Below, one piece after another: positions 17,072 through 25,914 of a DNA stretch of 64,000 bases. Numbering within the stretch: the stretch's first letter is position 1; each line of letters opens with the position of its first letter. Origin of the DNA: an uncultured Eubacteriales bacterium (GTDB taxonomy: Bacteria; Bacillota; Clostridia; Christensenellales; Aristaeellaceae); the NCBI GenBank assembly GCA_900315315.1, contig OMYT01000009.1, positions 1-64,000 on the forward strand. Reading direction: 5' to 3'. A program made the translations under genes and the position numbers. The notes beneath the pieces are model-generated. The model saw nothing but the letters and a program-made list of their open reading frames with translations, did no database searches and was not told where the DNA came from.

Positions 17072-18075
17072 GCTTCCTCACCGCCCTTCTGTTCTTCCAT
17101 CATCCGCCGGACATTGTTCCAGCAGGCGGCAATATGGCAGTCATTGACCTCCACTTCCTCCGGGGGCTGCTCCAGGCAGATCTTCATCGCGTGGTCGCAG
17201 CGGGCGGCGAAGGCGCAGCCCTTCGGCAGGTTCAGCAGGTCCACCGGGGAACCGCCGATGGGGACCAGCTTCTCATGCTTCTCCGAGATGCGGGGAATGG
17301 AGCGGATCAGTCCCTTGGTATATTCATGGCGGGGATTGTAGAAGATCTCGTCCGCTGTGCCGCGTTCGCAGACCTTGCCGCCGTACATGACGATGATCTC
17401 GTCGCACATATCGGCGATGACGCCCAGGTCGTGGGTGATCATGATGATGGCCATGCCCATTTTCTTCTGCAGGCTCTGCATGAGCTCCAGAATTTGGGCC
17501 TGGATGGTCACGTCCAGGGCGGTGGTCGGCTCGTCCGCGATCAGGATATCCGGCTCGCAGGCCAGGGCCATGGCGATCATAACCCGCTGGCGCATGCCGC
17601 CGGAATGCTCATGGGGATATTGTTTGAGCCGGCGCTCCGGCTCGTTCACGCCGACCAGCTGCAGCATTTCCACCGCCCGGGCCTCAATCTCTTCCTTGGT
17701 CCGGTCCGTATGGATCCGGATGGCTTCCTTCAGCTGGCTGCCGATGGTAAAGGTCGGGTTCAGGCAGGTCATGGGATCCTGGAAGATCATGGAGATCCGG
17801 CTGCCGCGGAACTTCTGCATCTGCTGGGGCGTATAGTTCAGGATATTCTCGCCCTTGAAGAGCACTTCCCCTTCAGTGACGCGGCCGGTATCCGTCAGAA
17901 TGCGCATAACGGAATAAGCGGAGACGCTCTTGCCGCTGCCGCTTTCGCCGACGATGCCCAGGACCTTGCCGGCATCCAGATTATAGGAGATGCCGTTGAC
18001 GGCTTTGACTTCGCCGGCGTCCGTAAAGAAGGAGGTATGGAGGTTTTTGACCTGAAGCAATGGCGTTTCACTCAT
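17068..18075 (-). CDS. oppD: Oligopeptide ABC transporter ATP-binding protein (OppD-like)
   Basis: A 335-residue ABC ATPase with Walker [11 protein letters not shown]-loop QDPMTCLNP, signature [16 protein letters not shown] and Walker [13 protein letters not shown]. The C-terminal tail has the same Cys-rich pattern as its partner ([18 protein letters not shown] ... CHIAACW). It pairs with OppF on the cytoplasmic side of the OppBC channel. It is 4 bases from oppC upstream and overlaps oppF downstream, typical of one operon. Confidence 0.93.
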   Translation of the reverse strand: MSETPLLQVKNLHTSFFTDAGEVKAVNGISYNLDAGKVLGIVGESGSGKSVSAYSVMRILTDTGRVTEGEVLFKGENILNYTPQQMQKFRGSRISMIFQDPMTCLNPTFTIGSQLKEAIRIHTDRTKEEIEARAVEMLQLVGVNEPERRLKQYPHEHSGGMRQRVMIAMALACEPDILIADEPTTALDVTIQAQILELMQSLQKKMGMAIIMITHDLGVIADMCDEIIVMYGGKVCERGTADEIFYNPRHEYTKGLIRSIPRISEKHEKLVPIGGSPVDLLNLPKGCAFAARCDHAMKICLEQPPEEVEVNDCHIAACWNNVRRMMEEQKGGEEA

Positions 18076-18079
18076 ACGA

Positions 18080-19165
18080 TCACTTCCTTAACTTGGGGTC
18101 GAAGGCGTCACGGAGACCGTCGCCCAGGAGGTTGAAGGACAGCACGATCAGGCAGATGCCCACAGCGGGGAAGACCATTTTATATGGATAAGCTTGAAGT
18201 GCCTGACGGGCGGAGTTGGCCAGGGAACCCAGGGAGGGCATCGGGGCCTGCACGCCCAGACCGATAAAGCTCAGGAAGCTTTCGGTGAAAATAGCGGAAG
18301 GAATCTGCAGAGCGGTGGAAATGATGATGACGCCCATGCAGTTCGGCAGGATATGCTTGCGGATAATCCGGCCGCGGCTGGCGCCCATGGCCCGGGCGGC
18401 CAGGACGTATTCATTGTTCTTAATGGTCAGGATCTGGCCGCGGACCAGCCGTGCCATGCCGACCCAGTACAGCAGGCCGAAGACGGCGAACATGGACAGC
18501 ATGTTCGGCCCGATGCTGGCCAGGACGGTGCCCTGAAGGCTCTGGCCCAGCAGCTGATCCAGCACCACGGAGAGCAGGATCACCATCAGGGTATCCGGAA
18601 GGGAGTAGATAATATCCACGATGCGCATCATGATCAGGTCCGTCTTCCCTCCGGCATAGCCGGCGATGGACCCGTAGAGCAGGCCGATGAACAGCACGAT
18701 CAGCGAGGCGAAGAAGCCGACAGCCAGGGAGACGCGGGCACCGTAAATAACGCGCATAAAATAGTCACGGCAGAGTTCATCCGTCCCGAAGATGTGGGGG
18801 AAGATGTGCTGGCCCTCGTCAATGGCCTGCTGCTCCAGCTTGGAATAGGTGAAGGGGGGCAGGTTTTTGGCGCTTTTGTCCCGCTTGCCGTTGACGGTGA
18901 TCATATTGCTGTAGGAATAAGGGACGATCAGCGGCGCGATGACGATGGTGATCAGAATGATGATCAGCACGATCATGGAAGCGACGGCCAGGGGATTGCG
19001 GAAAAGCTTGCGCATACCGTCCCGGAAGAAGGTGGTGCTCTCGCGCATCACATCCTGCTGGGCCTTTTCCTCATCCGTGGCCGGCTCGAATTTGGCCGGA
19101 TCTAGTTGCATACTGAAGGGGAAGGGCCTTTTTTTCGGGGGAATGTTGGGATTATAATCACTCAT
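18080..19165 (-). CDS. oppC: Oligopeptide ABC transporter permease (OppC-like)
   Basis: A 361-residue inner-membrane permease of the DppC/OppC group. Residues 1-60 are a cytoplasmic tail rich in Pro, Lys and acidic residues (PPKKRPFPFSM), followed by the OppC_N transmembrane helix (ASMIVLIIILITIVIAPLIV), an external loop with FPHIFGTDELCRDYF (the usual FGTDxxGRD variant with Cys in place of Gly) and five more helices. The EAA loop that contacts the ATPases reads EYVLAARAMGASRGRIIRKHILPN. It forms the channel with OppB and is 15 bases downstream of oppB. Confidence 0.93.
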   Translation of the reverse strand: MSDYNPNIPPKKRPFPFSMQLDPAKFEPATDEEKAQQDVMRESTTFFRDGMRKLFRNPLAVASMIVLIIILITIVIAPLIVPYSYSNMITVNGKRDKSAKNLPPFTYSKLEQQAIDEGQHIFPHIFGTDELCRDYFMRVIYGARVSLAVGFFASLIVLFIGLLYGSIAGYAGGKTDLIMMRIVDIIYSLPDTLMVILLSVVLDQLLGQSLQGTVLASIGPNMLSMFAVFGLLYWVGMARLVRGQILTIKNNEYVLAARAMGASRGRIIRKHILPNCMGVIIISTALQIPSAIFTESFLSFIGLGVQAPMPSLGSLANSARQALQAYPYKMVFPAVGICLIVLSFNLLGDGLRDAFDPKLRK

Positions 19166-19180
19166 TTCCTTCCGCCTCCT

Positions 19181-20260
19181 TTAATCAAAATCGATCCGGG
19201 GATCCACCAGCTTGTAGACCAGATCGCTGAGCAGCGTGGCCGTGACCATCAGTGTGGCCAGGAAGATGGTGGTACCCATGATCATCGGATAATCACGGTT
19301 GGTGATGCCCTGGACGAACTTGGTGCCCAGGCCGCCGGTGGTGAACACGGACTCGACGACCATGGATCCGGTCAGGATATAGGCGGTCATGGGACCGACA
19401 TAGGTGATGACCGGGATCAGGGCGTTGCGCAGGGCGTGCTTGAAGATAACCTTCCACTGGCTGACGCCCTTGGCGCGGGCCGTGCGGATATAATCCTGGC
19501 CGAGCACTTCCAGCATGGAAGTCTTCGTCAGCCGGGTGATATAGCTCATGGGAGAGAGCATCAGGGCGATGACGGGCAGGACGTAGGACTGATTCTCCGT
19601 CGAGAAGATCGGGAACCAGTTCAGCTGCAGGCAGAAGACCAGCAGCAGCAGCGTCGCCATGATAAAGCTCGGCACGGCCACGAACAGGGTCGTGAAGAAG
19701 ATGATGATGCGGTCCGCTGCCTTCGCCCGGTTCAGGGCTGCGATGCTGCCGAGGCAGACGCCCAGCATCAGCGCCAGCAGTGCCGCGTAGCCGCCCAGCT
19801 TGGCGGAGATAGCAAAGGACTCAAAGATGGTGGTGGAGATTTCGCGGCCGGTCTTGGTCGAGACGCCGAAATTCCCCTGCATCAGGCCTTCGAGATAAAG
19901 GATGAACTGCCGGCCGACCGGCTCGTTCAGGTGGAAACGCTCTTCCAGCACGGCCTGCACGGCGGCGGAGGGCGCCTTCTCCTTGGAGAACGGGCCGCCG
20001 GGGATCGCGTTCATGGCAAAGAACGTGATGGCCGCAATGATAAAAATCGTCAGCAGCGCGAGCAGAACCCGCTTGCAGACATAGCGTCCGGTATTATTGG
20101 TACAGTACAGGGAGCCGGCGATCAGCAGCAGCACCACGCCGAGCAGGATCTTCTCCGCCAGGATGGGCAAAAGAAACCACCCTGCGACAAAGATCGCCAG
20201 CGAGATGACCGTGACAATGATCAACTGCTGTTCCTTCCGCTTTCTTTCGGTTGTGTCCAT
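19181..20260 (-). CDS. oppB: Oligopeptide ABC transporter permease (OppB-like) with N-terminal extension
   Basis: A 359-residue permease. The family core begins near residue 60 (RYVCKRVLLALLTIFIIAAI) and runs through the six-helix BPD_transp_1 domain, with FHLNEPVGRQFILYLEG after the first core helix and the EAA loop DYIRTARAKGVSQWKVIFKHALRNALIP. It is about 55 residues longer than usual at the N-terminus; the extra part contains two more hydrophobic helices (IIVTVISLAIFVAGWFLLPI and ILLGVVLLLIAGSLY). The AAGGAG site at the proper distance upstream of 20260 supports this start. It is the first gene of the minus-strand opp operon. Confidence 0.9.
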   Translation of the reverse strand: MDTTERKRKEQQLIIVTVISLAIFVAGWFLLPILAEKILLGVVLLLIAGSLYCTNNTGRYVCKRVLLALLTIFIIAAITFFAMNAIPGGPFSKEKAPSAAVQAVLEERFHLNEPVGRQFILYLEGLMQGNFGVSTKTGREISTTIFESFAISAKLGGYAALLALMLGVCLGSIAALNRAKAADRIIIFFTTLFVAVPSFIMATLLLLVFCLQLNWFPIFSTENQSYVLPVIALMLSPMSYITRLTKTSMLEVLGQDYIRTARAKGVSQWKVIFKHALRNALIPVITYVGPMTAYILTGSMVVESVFTTGGLGTKFVQGITNRDYPMIMGTTIFLATLMVTATLLSDLVYKLVDPRIDFD

Positions 20261-20318
20261 TCAGGTTGCTCCTTACTTCTGCCTCGTACATCGTGCAGTG
20301 CGCCTGTATGTCACGCAA

Positions 20319-20352
20319 TGCAAATCAACCGAATGTACTATGAGCAGTAAAC
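20319..20352 (-). promoter_or_regulatory. Possible promoter of the opp operon
   Basis: On the minus strand TTGTAC and CATAGT/ATAGTA are about 16-17 bases apart, roughly 60-90 bases before the oppB start. The match is moderate. The rest of the gap between oppB and the export cluster (about 20353-20489) is A/T-rich with a weak stem (AATCAG/CTGATT) before a T-run near 20408; I see no gene in it. Confidence 0.4.
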
Positions 20353-20489
20353 AACATTGTACAAAGAAAAAACAAATCAGGCAAGAAAAACCTGTTTACT
20401 GATTGTGCTTTTTTTGTTTTTTGGATAACGGACGGGTTCCGGGGGAGGGACGAAAGCGCCGAAAGAAAGACAAAACGGGAAAATGACGG

Positions 20490-20518
20490 TTGTGATTCGG
20501 GCCGGATTTTGATATACT
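20490..20518 (+). promoter_or_regulatory. Promoter of the NHLM-type export operon
   Basis: TTGTGA (20490-20495) and TATACT (20513-20518) are spaced by 17 bases and lie 90 bases upstream of the first gene of the export cluster. It is diverged from the opp operon. Confidence 0.65.
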
Positions 20519-20608
20519 TTTCCTATCCGATTAAGAAAAGAAAGATGAATGACGGGAACGCAGCCGGACTGCGGGTGAGGCGTAGAAAACGAAAGGACGG
20601 GCCGGAGA

Positions 20609-20827
20609 ATGAGCGTATTCAGGCAAAAGAATATTGACAAGGTGTCCAGCCCGGAACAGCTGAACGACTATATTCGCGTGACCACCCCGAGCGTATGGCT
20701 GGTGCTGGCGGCGCTGGTGCTGCTGCTGATCGGGATGCTGGCGTGGAGCGTGCTGGGCACGGTGGAAGCGACGGACGTGAAGGGGGAGACGAAGGAGATT
20801 CATCCGATTACGTTGGTTACTAATTAA
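20609..20827 (+). CDS. Short single-helix protein matching the N-terminus of NHLM/HlyD secretion proteins
   Basis: A 72-residue protein whose first 55 residues match the N-terminal part of NHLM bacteriocin-system secretion proteins (HlyD-like adaptors): VSSPEQLNDYIRVTTPSVWLVL followed by one transmembrane helix ending at LGTVEATD. Full adaptors continue for another 200 or so residues with lipoyl and barrel domains; here the frame stops after HPITLVTN. The rest of the adaptor is not found in any frame downstream, since the next gene starts 64 bases later. It may be a naturally reduced membrane partner of the exporter or a truncated gene; the intact promoter and position favour a working short form. 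The ATG is preceded by GGAGA at close range. Confidence 0.65.
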   Translation: MSVFRQKNIDKVSSPEQLNDYIRVTTPSVWLVLAALVLLLIGMLAWSVLGTVEATDVKGETKEIHPITLVTN

Positions 20828-20890
20828 TGAAGAATGAAGAGATCGTGATCGGACTAATCGGATACTATTCATTTTGAGGAGGGTGCGGTT

Positions 20891-21151
20891 ATGGAAAACA
20901 AGCGGACGAAAAAGGTACTGGACGACGAAGCGCTGGACCAGGTGACCGGCGGCACGGGCGGCGATATCCCGTACATAACGACGTACGTCAGCGAGGAAAA
21001 GGATTCAGCCAAAGCCAAATCGATCCTGAGCGGATTTTGCCCGTATTTCGGCCAGCCCAACGTGACTGAACACGGCGGCCCGATGGAGCAGGTAAGCGAC
21101 AGGGAATACAACTGCATATACTGCGGGATCAAGTGGATCGTTACCCAATGA
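20891..21151 (+). CDS. Double-glycine leader precursor peptide, candidate secreted bacteriocin-like peptide
   Basis: An 86-residue peptide with a short charged leader ending in LDDEALDQVTGG (Gly20-Gly21), the classic recognition site for C39-peptidase ABC exporters, which are encoded directly downstream. The predicted core (about residues 22-86) contains Cys50 in GFCPYFGQ and Cys75/Cys78 in NCIYCGIKW. This is spaced like the two knuckles of a zinc ribbon, with the second ligand of the first knuckle replaced by Phe53. No modification enzyme lies nearby, so the core is probably exported unmodified or with a disulfide. It has an excellent GAGGAGG site 8 bases before the ATG. Its last bases overlap the exporter's start, so export and precursor are coupled. 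Antimicrobial or signalling roles are both possible. Confidence 0.75.
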   Translation: MENKRTKKVLDDEALDQVTGGTGGDIPYITTYVSEEKDSAKAKSILSGFCPYFGQPNVTEHGGPMEQVSDREYNCIYCGIKWIVTQ

Positions 21152-23325
21152 TGAACGGTAAGGGTGCCGGGGCCCCGGTGACAAAGGGCGTGGCGAAGGT
21201 GCCGGTGGTCATGCAGATGGAGGCGCTGGAATGCGGCGCGGCCTCCCTGTGCATGGTGCTGGCGTATTACGGCAAGTGGATCCCGCTGGAGCAGGTGCGG
21301 ACCGACTGCGGCGTGAGCCGGGACGGGAGCAGCGCGAGGAACGTGCTGAAAGCCGCCAGGAGCTATGGCATGACGGCGCAGGGATACCAGTACGAACCGG
21401 AGGAGCTGCGCGAAGAAGGCCGCTTCCCCTGCATCATCCACTGGGAATTCAACCACTTTGTGGTGCTGGATGGTTTCAAGAGGGGCAAAGCGTATCTGAA
21501 CGACCCGGCGCGGGGGCATTACAGCGTGAGCATGGAACGCTTCGACGAGGCGTTCACGGGCGTCGTGCTGGAGATCGAGCCGGGTGAAAACTTTGTGCCC
21601 TCCGGGAAACCGAAATCGGTACTGGATTTCGCCCGTAACCGCCTGCGCGGGGCGGAGGCGGCCGTGGTGTTTGTGGTGATTACGACGGTGATCGCCTCGC
21701 TGGTGGGAATTGTGAACGCCGGCTTTACCCGGGCGTTTCTGGACTATCTGCTGCCGGGTAACAACCCCGGATGGATGGTTCCCTTCTTTATCGGCCTGGG
21801 GCTGATTACGCTGATTCAGCTGACCGCCGCCTGGATCCAGGCGGTGTATTCGCTGCGCCTGAACGGCAAGATGGCGGCGGTGGGCAACGCTACCTACATG
21901 TGGAAGGTGCTGAAGCTGCCGATGGCTTTTTTCTCCCAGCGGATGGCAGGCGATATCCAGAGCCGGCAGAACGCCAACGCCTCCGTGGCCGAGCAGGTTG
22001 TGAACACGGCGGCGCCGCTGGTGCTGAACACGGTCATGATGATCTTCTATCTGACGGTGATGCTGCGGTATTCGGTACTGCTGACGGCGGTGGGGCTGGC
22101 GGCGGTGCTTTCCAACGTGATGCTGAGCCGCATCATCAGCAGCAAACGCATCAACATCACCCGCGTGATGATGCGGGACCGGGGAAAGCTGGCCGGCGCA
22201 ACTGTCGGGGCGATGGACATGATTGAAACCATCAAGGCCAGCGGCGCGGAGAACGGGTACTTTGAAAAATGGGCGGGATACCAGGCCTCCGTCAATACGC
22301 AGACCGTCCGTTACGCGAGGCTGAACCAGTACCTGGGCGTTGTGCCGCAGGCGGTGACCGGCGTGCTGAACATCCTGGTGCTGATCCTGGGCGTATGGCT
22401 GACGATGCGGGGGCAGTTCACGGTGGGCATGATTATGGCGTTTCAGGGGTTTATGAGTGCGTTCATGGCGCCGGCGAACCAGGTCATTTCCGCGGGGCAG
22501 CAGCTGCAGGAGATGCGGACCGGGATGGAGCGGATTGAGGACGTGATGGCCTACCCGGAGGATCCGGTGTTCACGGAACTGCCGGAGGCGGAGGAGTACG
22601 ACAAGCTGGAAGGGAACCTGAGCATGCGGCATGTGACGTTCGGGTATTCCCGGCTGGCTCCGCCGCTGATCGAGGATTTCAACCTGGAACTCAAACAGGG
22701 ACAGCGGGTGGCTTTCGTGGGGACCAGCGGATGCGGCAAGAGCACGCTTGCCAAGCTGATTTCCGGCCTGTACCAGCCCTGGGAAGGGGAAATCCTGTTC
22801 GACGGGAAGCCGATGAACGAGATTGACCGGAGCGTGCTGACCGGGTCGGTGGCGGTGGTGGACCAGGATATCATCCTGTTCGAGGACACGATCGCCAACA
22901 ACATCAAGATGTGGGACCATTCCATCGAAGACTTTGAGATGATCATGGCGGCCAAGGACGCGCAGATCCACGAGGACATCATGCAGCGGGACGGCGGCTA
23001 TCAATACAGGCTGACCGAAGGCGGACGGGATTTCTCCGGCGGGCAGCGGCAGCGGATCGAGATCGCGCGGGTGCTGGCGCAGGATCCGACGATGGTGATC
23101 CTGGACGAAGCCACGAGCGCGCTGGACGCCAAGACGGAGTTCGACGTGGTTGAGTCAATCAAGGAGCGGGGAATCAGCTGCGTGGTGATCGCACACCGGC
23201 TGAGCACGATTCGGGACTGCGACGAGATTATCGTGATGGATCGGGGAAAAGTGGTCGAGCGCGGGACGCATGAGGAACTGATGGCGGCCGGCGGGACGTA
23301 TGCCACGCTGGTGAGCAGTGAATAG
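21148..23325 (+). CDS. NHLM-type peptidase-containing ABC exporter (C39 peptidase/permease/ATPase)
   Basis: A 725-residue PCAT exporter. Residues 15-140 are a C39 cysteine peptidase with the oxyanion Gln23 and Cys29 in MQMEALECGAASLCM, His103 in FNHFVVLDG and Asp119 in LNDPARG, all present. Residues about 165-440 form the six-helix exporter domain. The ATPase follows, with Walker A GTSGCGKST, signature [16 protein letters not shown], Walker B MVILDEATSALD and the switch His in IAHRLST. It should cut the precursor after its Gly-Gly and pump out the core. ATG at 21148 overlaps the precursor stop (ATGATG over TGA); an in-frame GTG at 21133 is the alternative. It most resembles the NHLM-system peptidase/permease/ATPase. 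Confidence 0.9.
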   Translation: MMNGKGAGAPVTKGVAKVPVVMQMEALECGAASLCMVLAYYGKWIPLEQVRTDCGVSRDGSSARNVLKAARSYGMTAQGYQYEPEELREEGRFPCIIHWEFNHFVVLDGFKRGKAYLNDPARGHYSVSMERFDEAFTGVVLEIEPGENFVPSGKPKSVLDFARNRLRGAEAAVVFVVITTVIASLVGIVNAGFTRAFLDYLLPGNNPGWMVPFFIGLGLITLIQLTAAWIQAVYSLRLNGKMAAVGNATYMWKVLKLPMAFFSQRMAGDIQSRQNANASVAEQVVNTAAPLVLNTVMMIFYLTVMLRYSVLLTAVGLAAVLSNVMLSRIISSKRINITRVMMRDRGKLAGATVGAMDMIETIKASGAENGYFEKWAGYQASVNTQTVRYARLNQYLGVVPQAVTGVLNILVLILGVWLTMRGQFTVGMIMAFQGFMSAFMAPANQVISAGQQLQEMRTGMERIEDVMAYPEDPVFTELPEAEEYDKLEGNLSMRHVTFGYSRLAPPLIEDFNLELKQGQRVAFVGTSGCGKSTLAKLISGLYQPWEGEILFDGKPMNEIDRSVLTGSVAVVDQDIILFEDTIANNIKMWDHSIEDFEMIMAAKDAQIHEDIMQRDGGYQYRLTEGGRDFSGGQRQRIEIARVLAQDPTMVILDEATSALDAKTEFDVVESIKERGISCVVIAHRLSTIRDCDEIIVMDRGKVVERGTHEELMAAGGTYATLVSSE

Positions 23326-23369
23326 CGGCCGGCGGGCAGTTGTGAGTGAGAAAGGGGGGAAGAATCGGC

Positions 23370-25583
23370 GTGGGCTGGTTTGACGAGCAGATCCGTACGC
23401 GGAAGCAGGCGGACCGGGAAACGTTCGAGGATTCCTTTCAGGCGATTGCCGGCGCGGTAATGGGCCGGCGCATGTCGCAGGCCCTGAACGACGACCGGCA
23501 GGCGACCACGGACGCCATCGGCGACATCCTGAAATACTACCATGTGAAACCTCAGGAGGTTCCCGAGTCCATCCGGGATATGAACGAGGTGCTGGAATAC
23601 CTGATGCGGCCCTACGGGATCATGCGGCGGACGGTGAAGCTGGAAAAAGGATGGCACCGGGACGCGGTCGGTGCCATGCTGGGCCGCAGGAAAGAAGACG
23701 GCAGCGTGGTGGCCCTGCTGCCGTACGGGCTGACGGGATACCGCTGCTACGACCGGAAAGCGGGAAAGTTCGTGCGGGTGACCGCCCGGAACGCAGAGCA
23801 GTTTGAAGAGGAGGCGTTTGCCTTCTACAAACCCTTTCCGCTGCGGAAGATGGGCGTCGGCAGCCTGATGAAATACATCTGGGAGCAGATCAGCACGGCC
23901 GACCTGCTGATGCTGGCGACGGCCATGCTGGCGGTGACGGCTGCAGGGATGATCATGCCGCGGCTGAACGCGCTGCTGTTTTCGGACGTGCTGCTCTCCG
24001 GAAGTCCCCGGATGCTGGCCGGGATCGGGATCTACATGGTGTGCGTATCGCTGGCCTGCGTGCTGCTGGGGATCGCGAAATCGCTGGTCACTGCCCGGAT
24101 CAATACCAAGCTGGACCTGAGCATCGAGGCGGCCTCGATGATGCGGGTGCTGTCACTGCCGGCGGCATTCTTCAAACAGTACGGCGCGGGCGAGCTCAGC
24201 AACCGGGTGGGCTATATCGGCATACTTGCGAACCAGCTGGTCGGGATGGTGCTGACGACGGGGCTGAGCAGCCTGTTTTCCCTGGCGTACCTGAGCCAGG
24301 TGTTCCTGTATGCGCCGGCGCTGGTGGTTCCAGCGCTGATCGTGACGCTGGCGACGGTGCTGGTATCGGTCTGCTCGGTGCTGCTGCAGATGCGGATTAC
24401 CCGGGAGCGGATGCTGCTGGGCAGCAAGGAAAGCGGTATCAGCTACGCGATGATCTCCGGGATTCAGAAAATTCGCCTGTCCGGCGCGGAACAGCGTGCG
24501 TTTGCCCGGTGGGGCAGGACCTATGCGAGGGGGGCGGAGCTGCAGTACAACCCGCCTCTGTTTCTGAAGATCAGCCCGGTGATCACGCTGGGGGTTTCTC
24601 TGCTGGGAACGATGTGGATGTATTACGCGGCCATCCGCAGCGGGGTGACCGTGGCGGAATACTATGCGTTCACAGCCGCATGGGGCGCGGTGAACGGCGC
24701 GTTCCTGGCGTTGGCGGGGATTGCTGCCTCTGCGGCGCAGATCCGCCCGATCCTGGAGATGGTCAGGCCGATTATGGAGACCGTTCCGGAAGTGGCGGAG
24801 GACAAGGAGATGATTACCCGGCTGAGCGGCGGGATCGAGCTGAACAATATCACCTTCCGCTACGGGGAAGATTCGCCTGCCATCCTGGACAACCTGAGCC
24901 TGAAGATCCGCGCAGGGCAGTACGTGGCCATCGTGGGCAGGACGGGCTGCGGCAAAAGCACGCTGATGCGTGTGATGCTGGGCTTTGAAACGCCGCAGAA
25001 GGGCGCCGTGTATTATGACGGGCGCGACCTGAAGAAGATCGATCTGAAATCCCTGCGAAGGCGCATCGGCACGGTGATGCAGAACGGGAAGCTGTTTATG
25101 GGCGACATCTTCTCCAATATCACGATCTGCGCGCCGTGGCTGACGCTGAAGGACGCGTGGGAAGCGGCGGAACTGGCGGGCATGGCGGAAGATATCCGGC
25201 AGATGCCCATGGGGATGAACACGCTGATCAGCGAAGGACAGGGGGCCGTTTCCGGCGGACAGCGGCAGCGGCTGCTGATTGCCCGGGCCATCGCGCCGAA
25301 GCCGAAGCTCCTGATGTTTGACGAGGCGACGAGCGCGCTGGACAATGTGACGCAGAGGAAGGTGAGCGAGGCGCTGGACCGGATGAAATGCACCCGGATC
25401 GTCATCGCGCACCGGCTGAGCACCATCCGCCAGTGCGACCGGATTATCGTGCTGGAGAAGGGGCAGATCATCGAGGACGGGAGCTATGAGGAACTGATCG
25501 CGAAGAACGGGTTCTTCGCGGACCTGGTGGCAAGGCAGCAGCTGGACGATACGGGGTTTGTGGGAAGAACAACAGCGTTTTGA
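23370..25583 (+). CDS. NHLM-type ABC exporter permease/ATPase without peptidase
   Basis: This 737-residue protein is the second ABC subunit typical of NHLM bacteriocin export systems. In place of a C39 domain, residues 1-150 form the family-specific N-terminal region (GWFDEQIRTRKQADRETFEDSF, AIAGAVMGRR, EYLMRPYGIMRRTVKLEKGW). Six transmembrane helices follow, then an ATPase with Walker A GRTGCGKST, signature VSGGQRQRLLIARAIA, Walker B LLMFDEATSALDN and IAHRLST. The stretch TVMQNGKLFMGDIFSNI is the Q-loop region. It probably forms a heterodimer with the upstream exporter. The GTG at 23370 was chosen because AAGGGGGGAA lies 9 bases upstream and the family starts at this Trp-Phe-Asp; the in-frame GTG at 23346 has no such site. 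Confidence 0.88.
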   Translation: MGWFDEQIRTRKQADRETFEDSFQAIAGAVMGRRMSQALNDDRQATTDAIGDILKYYHVKPQEVPESIRDMNEVLEYLMRPYGIMRRTVKLEKGWHRDAVGAMLGRRKEDGSVVALLPYGLTGYRCYDRKAGKFVRVTARNAEQFEEEAFAFYKPFPLRKMGVGSLMKYIWEQISTADLLMLATAMLAVTAAGMIMPRLNALLFSDVLLSGSPRMLAGIGIYMVCVSLACVLLGIAKSLVTARINTKLDLSIEAASMMRVLSLPAAFFKQYGAGELSNRVGYIGILANQLVGMVLTTGLSSLFSLAYLSQVFLYAPALVVPALIVTLATVLVSVCSVLLQMRITRERMLLGSKESGISYAMISGIQKIRLSGAEQRAFARWGRTYARGAELQYNPPLFLKISPVITLGVSLLGTMWMYYAAIRSGVTVAEYYAFTAAWGAVNGAFLALAGIAASAAQIRPILEMVRPIMETVPEVAEDKEMITRLSGGIELNNITFRYGEDSPAILDNLSLKIRAGQYVAIVGRTGCGKSTLMRVMLGFETPQKGAVYYDGRDLKKIDLKSLRRRIGTVMQNGKLFMGDIFSNITICAPWLTLKDAWEAAELAGMAEDIRQMPMGMNTLISEGQGAVSGGQRQRLLIARAIAPKPKLLMFDEATSALDNVTQRKVSEALDRMKCTRIVIAHRLSTIRQCDRIIVLEKGQIIEDGSYEELIAKNGFFADLVARQQLDDTGFVGRTTAF

Positions 25584-25597
25584 TTGAGGAGAAACAG

Positions 25598-25894
25598 ATG
25601 TACCGGATCGAAAAAGAGGACGGGGCGGTGACGGTTTACGCGGAGGGGCGGATTGATACCAACGGAGCCCCGGCGTTTGCCGCGGCGATGGAAGAAGCGC
25701 TGAAGGACGCGACGGAGCTGATCATCGACTGCTCCGGACTGGAATATATTTCCAGTTCCGGGCTGCGGGTGATCATGCTGGCAGTCAAAACCATGAACCG
25801 GCAGGGGAAAATGAAGATCATCCATGTGAGCGAACCGGTCTATGAGATCATGGAAACGACCGAGTTTACCGGCATATGCGATATTTCGATGTGA
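25598..25894 (+). CDS. STAS-domain anti-sigma factor antagonist, first copy
   Basis: A 98-residue single STAS domain (SpoIIAA/RsbV type). The phosphorylatable serine lies in the conserved loop LEYISSSGLRVIML at the start of the key helix, preceded by a hydrophobic strand ELIIDCS. In partner switching, such proteins bind an anti-sigma kinase when unphosphorylated and are inactivated by phosphorylation. The upstream exporter ends 15 bases before the ATG, which has GAGGAG at ideal spacing; the TTG at 25580 is a worse start. Genes for a second STAS protein, a phosphatase and a kinase follow, so this is half of a complete signalling module. Confidence 0.9.
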   Translation: MYRIEKEDGAVTVYAEGRIDTNGAPAFAAAMEEALKDATELIIDCSGLEYISSSGLRVIMLAVKTMNRQGKMKIIHVSEPVYEIMETTEFTGICDISM

Positions 25895-25914
25895 TGAAGG
25901 GAGTATGAACCGGG

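Noticed and set aside
20869..23004. 711-residue open frame on the minus strand opposite the peptide exporter
   Set aside because: It is exactly antisense to a well-supported exporter. Its translation is rich in His, Arg, Pro and Gln without domains, as expected for GC-rich antisense frames.
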